The position numbers and the translations under genes are program-made. This document shows, piece by piece, positions 1 through 4,939 of a DNA stretch of 8,930 bases. This DNA comes from JACQCV01 sp964639675. GTDB taxonomy: Bacteria > Patescibacteriota > Minisyncoccia > Phycocordibacterales > UBA12445. The DNA lies in the NCBI GenBank assembly GCA_964639675.1, contig CAZXEK010000048.1:1-8930 (forward strand), given 5' to 3'. How positions within the stretch are numbered: the stretch's first letter is position 1; every line of letters begins with the position of its first letter. Under the pieces are notes generated by a model. The model saw only the letters and a list, made by a program, of their open reading frames with translations. It made no database searches and was not told the origin of the DNA.

Positions 1-77
1 ATATAATTATCAAAGCCGTGACGCACGGCGTTTCTGCATAACTGAATTAACACCACTGCACTTATTCCCTATACAAC

Positions 78-109
78 TTTACATAACTGACGATCGTCTG
101 ATGTGTAAG
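78..109. repeat. 32-bp imperfect palindrome, copy 1
   Basis: This is a dyad-symmetric element centred between 93 and 94. Its core is a perfect 10-bp palindrome GACGATCGTC (89-98), and its outer arms TTTACATA and TGTGTAAG pair with two G-T wobbles. Only two of 16 symmetric positions fail to pair. The second copy at 3880-3911 has the same length and orientation and matches at 27 of 32 positions, including an unbroken 18-base stretch TTACATAACTGACGATCG. The equal length and shared symmetry argue for a conserved functional element (protein-binding site, recombination site or RNA hairpin). No T-run follows, so it is not a standard terminator. Confidence 0.75.
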
Positions 110-138
110 GTGGACGGACCATTGTGATTATTAGCGTT

Positions 139-199
139 CCTAAAATCACTTTTCCTACGGAGAATCATAAGGGAAATTCGCGATAAAAGTAATTTTAGG
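139..199. repeat. 15-bp inverted repeat with 31-nt loop
   Basis: CCTAAAATCACTTTT (139-153) is the reverse complement of AAAAGTAATTTTAGG (185-199) except for one mismatch. The loop contains a possible nested TTTCC/GGAAA pairing (151-155 with 172-176) that partly competes with the outer stem. No T-run follows. It could fold as a long hairpin in a transcript or be a DNA-level inverted repeat. No known RNA family is recognised. Confidence 0.6.
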
Positions 200-248
200 C
201 TTCCGCCCACTCAGCTTTGTGAGCAGATAAGTTCATGCCTATTGCCTA

Positions 249-277
249 TTGACATCCGGGCGCTCTGGGTGTAGTTT
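249..277 (+). promoter_or_regulatory. candidate sigma70-type promoter for the small-gene pair
   Basis: A perfect -35 hexamer TTGACA (249-254) is followed after 17 bp by TAGTTT (272-277), a weak -10 matching three of six consensus positions. Predicted transcription would start near 284, inside the CTAGC/GCTAG hairpin (283-300), giving a leader of about 55 nt before the first small gene. The -35 is convincing; the -10 is not. Confidence 0.35.
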
Positions 278-324
278 TATTTCTAGCTGTTAGTGGCTAG
301 TACATTGAGGAGATACTTGGAATG

Positions 325-334
325 AAAGGAGGTG
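325..334 (+). promoter_or_regulatory. near-consensus Shine-Dalgarno, AAAGGAGGTG
   Basis: AAAGGAGGTG ends four bases before the ATG at 339, which puts the GGAGG core six bases from the start codon. That is close to ideal anti-SD pairing, and it is the main reason for calling the 43-codon frame downstream a gene. Confidence 0.8.
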
Positions 335-338
335 TCAC

Positions 339-470
339 ATGTTTACTTTTCTAGTTGGCATGGCGATGGGTAGTCTTGTTACTTCTTATACCCCAGATAG
401 CATTAGGAAGAGGGTTGGCGGGTTTAGGGACAAGGTCAAGACCAAGGTTTGCAGCTATCTGGCACGTTGA
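339..470 (+). CDS. small hypothetical membrane-anchored protein (43 aa)
   Basis: The frame runs from ATG to TGA and encodes 43 residues. I do not recognise the family. Residues 1-17 are hydrophobic and glycine-containing (MFTFLVGMAMGSLVTSY) and could form a short membrane segment. The rest (from about residue 18) is strongly basic with little acidic residue (RKR, RDKVKTK, ending YLAR), like a cytoplasmic amphipathic tail. The shape resembles YtxH-type small proteins or short hydrophobic peptides, but that is only a similarity of layout. Coding status rests on the near-consensus SD, and on the next gene starting 21 bases downstream with an equally strong SD before a shared terminator at 745-767. 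Likely co-transcribed with it. Confidence 0.6.
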   Translation: MFTFLVGMAMGSLVTSYTPDSIRKRVGGFRDKVKTKVCSYLAR

Positions 471-491
471 ATTATATACAAAGGAGGCCAA

Positions 492-710
492 ATGAAAGGA
501 AGAGAACCAGAGAGGAATCAGAGTAAGAGGAATCGAAGTGATGATCTGCCGGATGGGGGATATCTCGGACCCGAATCGTTTGGAGTCTCTTTCATCTATG
601 GTAGTCACCGGCAGTTAGTTTCCCGCAATGAATCAAATCCCGATTTTATCTCTCCAGAGGAGATGGATTCGGTCGACTTTGTCGATTGTGGAGGGATAGT
701 TCTCTTCTGA
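492..710 (+). CDS. small hypothetical protein (72 aa)
   Basis: I do not recognise this protein. It is soluble, with a highly charged, probably disordered first 20 residues (MKGREPERNQSKRNRSDD). A glycine/aromatic middle (GGYLGPESFGVSFIYG) follows, then an acidic stretch (SPEEMDSVDFVD) and a short hydrophobic C-terminus (CGGIVLF). No catalytic motif or membrane segment is evident. The SD AAAGGAGG (480-487) lies four bases before the ATG. The gene begins 21 bases after the 43-aa gene and ends 34 bases before an intrinsic terminator, so the two form a compact unit. An antisense open frame overlaps the start of this gene, but it has no SD and runs back through the preceding small gene. Coding status is likely; function is unknown. 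Confidence 0.6.
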   Translation: MKGREPERNQSKRNRSDDLPDGGYLGPESFGVSFIYGSHRQLVSRNESNPDFISPEEMDSVDFVDCGGIVLF

Positions 711-744
711 TCTGAAATTTTGATATAGTGTTAGCTTCCTTCAC

Positions 745-767
745 GCCCACCACCTGGTGGGCTTTTT
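745..767 (+). terminator. intrinsic terminator of the small-gene pair
   Basis: A 7-bp GC-rich stem, GCCCACC (745-751) and GGTGGGC (756-762), closes an ACCT loop and is followed directly by TTTTT (763-767). It lies 34 bases after the stop at 710. Read on the minus strand, no T-run follows the stem, so it terminates the plus-strand small genes, although the convergent kinase gene stops immediately beside it. Confidence 0.88.
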
Positions 768-1598
768 CTATGACATTAATTCTTCGATGTCTTTTGCGGT
801 GAGTTTATTGTCTCTTGAAATAGAGTTATGTATCCTATGTATTCTCTCAATAGTCGCCTTAGCATCTTTCTCACCAATTAGACCAGAAAGTTTTCTTTCC
901 AGGCGGTTTAAACTTATCGGGTTAGTTAAGAAATCTTTGAGGATGTCTAAAATTTCGTCTGGTATGATAAGATCCTCGATCTCTTCAAGTTGATTTGTAA
1001 GTAAATTTTTTGTTTCCGTTGCTAGTTCTGGTTCAACAGAGAATGATCTTTCATTGTCTACTGATTTAATACCTGTACTGGTAGAAAGATAGTTTCCTTC
1101 GTGTTGATCGTAGCCGTAAATTATATAGTGAAAAATTCTAATTTTTATCAATTCATCCGGGGTTAGAGTTATATCTTCTCCACTACCTTGATTTTCTACA
1201 TAATCTTGAAGGCTACCAACTTCGGATATATCGGCCCTTGTATCTTTGACTTCACGAATGACAGTTGTAGGCACTAGATCTAGTTTCAATGCTTTATCTA
1301 CGAAGTAGGCGGCTTCAGCTTTACTACAAGAACAGTCTTTTCCATGTACGGGGGAATTGCAGATTTTAAAGATAGCTTTTTTACCTCCTTCTAATTTTGC
1401 GAGAAAGACTCCCTTGACCTCCTCATCTTCATCGTTTTTTTTTCTGTAAACAGGCATTAAATCTGTGACCTTACTATCAAGTAGTCTTTTCTCCCCCGGA
1501 GTCAATTTAGGTGCACTAGATTGATTATTATTTTTTCGAATTTGTGCTCGTTCTGTGTCACTTAATCCTCCCCTTACACCTTCTATTTTTATTGCCAT
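768..1598 (-). CDS. PI3/4-kinase-like family protein (kinase fold)
   Basis: This 276-aa protein has the hallmarks of the bacterial phosphatidylinositol 3-/4-kinase-related family (the SCO1664/TIGR03843-like group, also compared with FAM20 and HipA-type kinases). Visible elements in order are: a probable ATP-binding lysine K78 in KAIFKIC; the segment EAAYFVDKAL (E95 as helix-C glutamate) followed by LDLVPTTVIRE; the hinge-like GSLQDYV (128-134); a catalytic loop YGYDQHEGN with D164 and N169; and a DFG-equivalent DNERSF with D181. A C-terminal helical region follows from about 190. A CSC cluster at 89-91 precedes helix C. The substrate is unknown; protein or small molecule is more plausible than lipid. 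It starts 4 bp after the HIT gene stop, so the two are probably co-transcribed and perhaps translationally coupled. No good SD is seen. Family assignment is fairly firm; activity is inference. Confidence 0.75.
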   Translation of the reverse strand: MAIKIEGVRGGLSDTERAQIRKNNNQSSAPKLTPGEKRLLDSKVTDLMPVYRKKNDEDEEVKGVFLAKLEGGKKAIFKICNSPVHGKDCSCSKAEAAYFVDKALKLDLVPTTVIREVKDTRADISEVGSLQDYVENQGSGEDITLTPDELIKIRIFHYIIYGYDQHEGNYLSTSTGIKSVDNERSFSVEPELATETKNLLTNQLEEIEDLIIPDEILDILKDFLTNPISLNRLERKLSGLIGEKDAKATIERIHRIHNSISRDNKLTAKDIEELMS

Positions 1599-1602
1599 AT
1601 AT

Positions 1603-2010
1603 TTATTTAATCTCTTTTTTAATTTTTTCGGCGATCTCTTCTGCTTCGTCTGCGGCGTATTTTTTAGCAGCCCAGTGTTTGAACTCGTCAGTGAAGTAGC
1701 GAGGGATTATGTGAAAGTGGAGATGAGGAATAACTTGGCCAGCAGCCTTATGGGCGTTCACAAAAACATTTATTCCTTCGGCTCTAGCAGCCTTTTTAAC
1801 TCCGATGGCGATCCTTTTAACTTTCACAGATAGATCGGCCAGTATTTCATCAGGAGTATCAAGATAGGTTTCGTAGTGTTCTTTCGGAATGGCTAGCGTA
1901 TGACCAACATTATTTGGTGCTATATCTAAAAAAGCCAGAACATTTTCGTCTTCGTAGACTTTATCTGCGGGAACCTTACCCGCTACAATTTTACAAAATA
2001 GGCAATCCAT
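1603..2010 (-). CDS. HIT family nucleotide-binding hydrolase (Hint/PKCI-like)
   Basis: This is a complete 135-aa histidine-triad protein of usual length. HIT proteins hydrolyse nucleoside phosphoramidates, acyl-adenylates or dinucleoside polyphosphates through a covalent nucleotidyl-histidine. The signature HLHFHII is at 96-102, with H98 the expected nucleophile by family analogy. The N-terminal CLFC pair (C3, C6) with H45 in PKEHYETYL and H96 matches the zinc-binding set of Hint-type members. The FLDIAPNNVGHTLAIP stretch is typical of the fold. The C-terminus is an extra charged helix (after about 110). It is the first gene of a minus-strand pair with the kinase-like protein. No SD precedes the ATG, and the upstream AT-rich 82-base gap is shared with the divergent recJ. 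Confidence 0.95.
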   Translation of the reverse strand: MDCLFCKIVAGKVPADKVYEDENVLAFLDIAPNNVGHTLAIPKEHYETYLDTPDEILADLSVKVKRIAIGVKKAARAEGINVFVNAHKAAGQVIPHLHFHIIPRYFTDEFKHWAAKKYAADEAEEIAEKIKKEIK

Positions 2011-2097
2011 ATTGGAAAATTAAAAGTGCAAAACTTAAAATTGAAATTAGGGATGGAATAATTTATTAAGAATTTTCTGCCCCCCAATTCTAATGTA

Positions 2098-2106
2098 TGT
2101 TATACT
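2098..2106 (+). promoter_or_regulatory. extended -10 promoter of recJ (leaderless-type)
   Basis: TGT followed by TATACT is a good extended -10 element, with TG at 2098-2099 and the hexamer at 2101-2106. Seven bases separate it from the ATG at 2114, so transcription would begin at or next to the start codon. No -35 is apparent, as is common for extended -10 promoters, and no SD is present. This supports 2114 over the upstream in-frame ATG at 2093. Confidence 0.55.
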
Positions 2107-2113
2107 CCTTTTG

Positions 2114-3865
2114 ATGAAAAAATGGAAGATCAGTCCAGAGCTATCTAGCGAAGATAAATTAGGTCTAGCCCGTTATGGTGACCTCCTGTCTCATCTCTTG
2201 TTTCATCGTGGTATGAAAACTACAGATGAGGCCGAGAGATTTTTGAATCCGAACTACGAGAGAGATCTCCATGATCCATTTTTAATTTTGAATATGGAGA
2301 GGGCCGTAGACAGAATTCTCGGGGCCATCTTAAGAGAAGAGAAGATTGTTATTTACGGGGACTATGATTGCGATGGAATCCCTGGCAGTGTAATTCTCCA
2401 TGATTTTTTTAAAAAGATTGGTTATAAAAATTTTTATGTTTACATTCCACATCGTCATCTTGAGGGTTATGGTTTGAATGTTTCGGCTATAGAAAAGTTT
2501 GCAGAGGGTAATGTTAAGTTACTCATAACTGTCGACAACGGCATAACTGACGTTTCAGAAGTTGATCGTGCTAATCAGCTTGGAATCGATGTAATAATTA
2601 CGGACCATCATTTACCTCAAGAGAAGGTCCCGAATGCTTACACGATTTTAAATTCTAAGCAGGATCACGACCAGTATCCATTTGATATGCTTTGCGGTGC
2701 GGGGGTTGCTTTCAAGTTGGTACAAGCATTACTTAGCCCTTCGACACGGCTCAAGGCACCCTTTCAAGATATTCCGAAGGGGTGGGAGAAATGGCTTCTC
2801 GATATGGTCGGGCTATCGACTATTGCCGACATGGTTCCCCTTTACGGCGAGAATAGAGCACTGGCCTATTTCGGTTTGAAGGTTTTACAGAGGAGTTCTA
2901 GACCAGGTTTAATGAAACTTCTCTATAAGGCGCGTGTCGATCAGAGCTCTTTGTCTGAAGAGGATGTCGGTTTCACAATCGCGCCACGGATAAATGCAGC
3001 TAGTCGAATGGGTGAGCCGATTTATGGGTTCCATCTTTTGGCTGAGGTGGATCTACTTAAGGCTTCAGTCACTGCCAACTATCTGGAGACTAAAAATAAT
3101 GAAAGGAAGAGAGCGGTAGATAAAATGATGAGAGAGATTAATAAGGTGATGGAAAAGGATGAAGGGCTTTCGGTCATTGTGGTCGGTAATAAAAGTTGGC
3201 CACCAGGAGTTGTCGGTTTGGCTGCTAGTAGAATTGTAGAGAAGTATAAACGACCCGCTTTCGTCTGGGGCATGGAGGGGTCGACCGAAATCAAGGGATC
3301 GTGCCGCTCCGATGGCAGAGTGAATCTTGTAGACTTGATGGCTTCAACTGGAGAGGGAGTCTTTACAGCTATGGGTGGGCACGCTTTGGCTGGGGGATTC
3401 TCGGTTAGTGAAGAAAATCTTGGAAGTCTGGGCCATAAACTCTCCGAGGCCTATCTAAAACTGGAAAATCTTAGCTCGAACATCAACTTGGAAACTAAGT
3501 CTCCAAGCAGAGGAGATTTTGAATTTGTGGAGGTAGACAAGAAAATATCTCTCGATGATGTGACAGTTGAAAACTATAGTCTAATTTCTAAGATGGCACC
3601 ATTTGGGATCGGTAACAAAAAGCCGGTGTTTCTTTTGGAGGGTCTGGAAATCTCAGGAGTTAATTTCTTCGGAGCAAACAAAGATCACTTGAGATTAGAT
3701 TTTAAAAATAGCTTCAATGAGATTATTTCAGCAGTTTTATTTAAGTATAAAGGAAAGACGGATACTGAATTTTTACTGGGTGACAGGGTAGATCTTTTAG
3801 TACATATAGAAAGAGACAGCTTCGGGTATAAAAACAATGTGCGACTAAAGATCTTAGATTTTTGA
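2114..3865 (+). CDS. recJ: single-stranded-DNA-specific exonuclease RecJ
   Basis: RecJ is a cytoplasmic DHH-family, Mn2+/Mg2+-dependent 5'-3' ssDNA exonuclease in recombination and repair. Numbered from the ATG at 2114 (583 aa, normal length), motif I is GDYDCDG (about 82-88), motif II contains TVDNG (about 139-143) and motif III is TDHH (about 163-166). PHRHLEGYGL is also typical. The DHHA1 part carries PPGVVGLAASRI and GGHALAGG (H423), followed by a C-terminal OB-like domain with APFGIGNKKPVF. An in-frame ATG at 2093 exists, but it would add seven hydrophobic residues, overlap the likely -10 box and lack an SD, so I prefer 2114. An RNase HI-family gene follows 82 bases later, possibly in the same transcript, with a palindrome between them. 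It ends in TGA. Confidence 0.95.
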   Translation: MKKWKISPELSSEDKLGLARYGDLLSHLLFHRGMKTTDEAERFLNPNYERDLHDPFLILNMERAVDRILGAILREEKIVIYGDYDCDGIPGSVILHDFFKKIGYKNFYVYIPHRHLEGYGLNVSAIEKFAEGNVKLLITVDNGITDVSEVDRANQLGIDVIITDHHLPQEKVPNAYTILNSKQDHDQYPFDMLCGAGVAFKLVQALLSPSTRLKAPFQDIPKGWEKWLLDMVGLSTIADMVPLYGENRALAYFGLKVLQRSSRPGLMKLLYKARVDQSSLSEEDVGFTIAPRINAASRMGEPIYGFHLLAEVDLLKASVTANYLETKNNERKRAVDKMMREINKVMEKDEGLSVIVVGNKSWPPGVVGLAASRIVEKYKRPAFVWGMEGSTEIKGSCRSDGRVNLVDLMASTGEGVFTAMGGHALAGGFSVSEENLGSLGHKLSEAYLKLENLSSNINLETKSPSRGDFEFVEVDKKISLDDVTVENYSLISKMAPFGIGNKKPVFLLEGLEISGVNFFGANKDHLRLDFKNSFNEIISAVLFKYKGKTDTEFLLGDRVDLLVHIERDSFGYKNNVRLKILDF

Positions 3866-3879
3866 TTTTCTGATCACAC

Positions 3880-3911
3880 CTTACATAACTGACGATCGAA
3901 GGATATGTAAG
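3880..3911. repeat. 32-bp imperfect palindrome, copy 2
   Basis: This is the second copy of the element at 78-109, in the same orientation. Here the outer arms CTTACATA (3880-3887) and TATGTAAG (3904-3911) are perfectly complementary, whereas in copy 1 the core is the perfect part. Both keep CGATCG at the centre. Differences that restore symmetry in one copy and relax it in the other suggest that the dyad itself is under selection. It lies 14 bases after the recJ stop and 36 bases before the downstream GTG, so it could act as an operator, a transcript-end hairpin or a recombination site. Confidence 0.75.
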
Positions 3912-3947
3912 ATTAGGGTTGTAGAACTTGGTAGCGTGAGTTAGTAT

Positions 3948-4403
3948 GTGAGAGTGAAGAAAAAAAAAATTATAATTTATACAGATGGCGGATCGCGAGG
4001 GAATCCTGGTAACGCTGGATCCGGAGCCCTTATCATGCACGAAGATGGTACGGTTATTAAGAGATGCACCGAATCACTTGGTGTCAGAACCAACAACTAT
4101 GCCGAATACCAGGCAGTAATCTTGGGGTTGGAAAATTTAAAGAGAGTTTTGGGGGTGGAAAAAATAAAAGAGTATGATATTGAGATTAAGATGGATAGCG
4201 AGTTGGTAAAGAGGCAACTCTCGGGGGAGTATCAGATTAAAGAAGAGAGCTTGTTTACACAATTTATAAAAATCTGGAATATGCAAGTTAAAGATTTTCC
4301 GAGCTTGAAATTTACTCACATACCTCGAGAAGAAAATACCGAGGCTGATCGCTTATCTAATATCGCAATGGACGAGGGAGAAACCCATCGGGGACTTTTT
4401 TAA
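3948..4403 (+). CDS. RNase HI family protein
   Basis: This 151-aa protein has the RNase H fold, which cleaves RNA in RNA-DNA hybrids by two-metal catalysis. The four acidic catalytic residues are all present: D13 in IYTDGGSRGNPG, E53 in NNYAEYQAV, D83 in KMDSELV and D134 in NTEADRLSN. HIPREEN (124-130) is the usual run before the last aspartate. The GGSRGNPG and AEYQA forms fit the shorter RNase HI-like group related to B. subtilis YpdQ better than E. coli RnhA, so I give no symbol. The start is GTG at 3948 or, equally possible, GTG at 3954. TAGTAT (3942-3947) sits seven bases before 3954 and could be a -10 for a leaderless message. It follows recJ, giving a nuclease pair. Confidence 0.9.
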   Translation: MRVKKKKIIIYTDGGSRGNPGNAGSGALIMHEDGTVIKRCTESLGVRTNNYAEYQAVILGLENLKRVLGVEKIKEYDIEIKMDSELVKRQLSGEYQIKEESLFTQFIKIWNMQVKDFPSLKFTHIPREENTEADRLSNIAMDEGETHRGLF

Positions 4404-4408
4404 AAGAC

Positions 4409-4915
4409 TTAAAAATAGTTTATAAAAGTTGCGATCAGGAAGAGTGTGCCTTGAGAAAGTACGGCAGTTTTGTTTAGTTTCAGTTTAGTCTTAGCATGCC
4501 AAAAGTCGTGAAAGTTTTGGATTAAGGTCATGGGGAATTTTTTGTACATAATGAAGATTGGCTGCAAAGCGTCTGGCAATATGCTCCCGACAATAATTAG
4601 CGTATAGGTTATAAAATTTGAGAAATTTACCTCTGGCCTCACACACAAGAGTAAGACTGCGGTTCCGATAGCTACATCAATGGCGATATTTAAGAGATCT
4701 ATGGTAAGCTGTTTAGGGTCTCTATTTATTTGGAGGTCTTTTTTTGTTTGTCCTTCCTTCCATTCTATCGAGAGAAGTTTGTAGTCATAGTGCGGGATGG
4801 CGTCTGCTAAGTAGTGGCTGAATATTGAGATTATAAAAATTACAAAAGTGTTTGCTTGACCCAAGAAGGGTTTCGTGATGGATCCTGCGACTAGGATGTG
4901 TGTTGCTAGTGTCAT
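4409..4915 (-). CDS. conserved membrane protein with His/Asp motifs (possible YdjM-like hydrolase)
   Basis: This 168-aa protein has about four hydrophobic segments (roughly 5-14, 22-40, 74-91 and 102-121) and a hydrophobic C-terminus. Polar residues recur in positions that would suit a metal site at the membrane face: H6, the string H34-x3-D38-x3-H42-x-D44 (HYLADAIPHYDY), D115 in LPDAL, and H136-x3-H140 (HDFWH). The layout recalls the YdjM/LexA-binding, membrane-bound metal-dependent hydrolase group (PF04307-like) and proteins often left as hypothetical in CPR genomes. I infer this from pattern only. It runs divergently from comEC with just 24 bases between the ATGs, so the two must share or overlap promoters. 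No SD is visible. Confidence 0.65.
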   Translation of the reverse strand: MTLATHILVAGSITKPFLGQANTFVIFIISIFSHYLADAIPHYDYKLLSIEWKEGQTKKDLQINRDPKQLTIDLLNIAIDVAIGTAVLLLCVRPEVNFSNFITYTLIIVGSILPDALQPIFIMYKKFPMTLIQNFHDFWHAKTKLKLNKTAVLSQGTLFLIATFINYF

Positions 4916-4939
4916 ATCAAGTGTGTAGAGTATCTTACT

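Larger units (their letters stand above)
1..338. other. gene-free, inverted-repeat-rich intergenic region
   Basis: I find no convincing coding frame on either strand here. It holds a small hairpin at 15-29 (GCCGTG/CACGGC with an ACG loop, followed by only a weak T stretch), the 32-bp palindrome at 78-109, a long inverted repeat at 139-199, a promoter-like sequence at 249-277 and a hairpin at 283-300 (CTAGC/GCTAG plus two G-T pairs). I looked for tRNA, tmRNA, RNase P and SRP RNA hallmarks and saw none. It could be the 5' leader of the small genes that follow, an unrecognised structured RNA, or the tail of an upstream gene's 3' region. Confidence 0.6.

Noticed and set aside
15..33. GCCGTG/CACGGC hairpin as a terminator of an upstream gene
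   Set aside because: Three-base loop and only TTT after one G; too weak to call without seeing the upstream gene.
120..300. A tRNA, tmRNA, RNase P or SRP RNA gene in the 5' intergenic region
   Set aside because: GTTCATGCC and GGGTGTAG fragments look faintly tRNA-like, but no acceptor, T-stem or other hallmark sequences fit.
2029..2042. CAAAACTTAAAATT here and its reverse complement near 8729-8742 as an inverted repeat pair
   Set aside because: Low-complexity AT-rich match in an intergenic and a signal-peptide-coding context; no extension on either side.
2093..2113. Upstream ATG as the recJ start
   Set aside because: It lacks an SD, adds a non-conserved hydrophobic heptapeptide and overlaps the likely extended -10 box.
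2530..2552. CATAACTG occurs twice inside recJ, one followed by ACG, resembling the start of the 32-bp palindromes; CATAACTGA also occurs at 37-45
   Set aside because: In recJ these encode the conserved ITVDNGIT region and lack the CGATCG centre and the second arm; position 37-45 also lacks both. Treated as chance.
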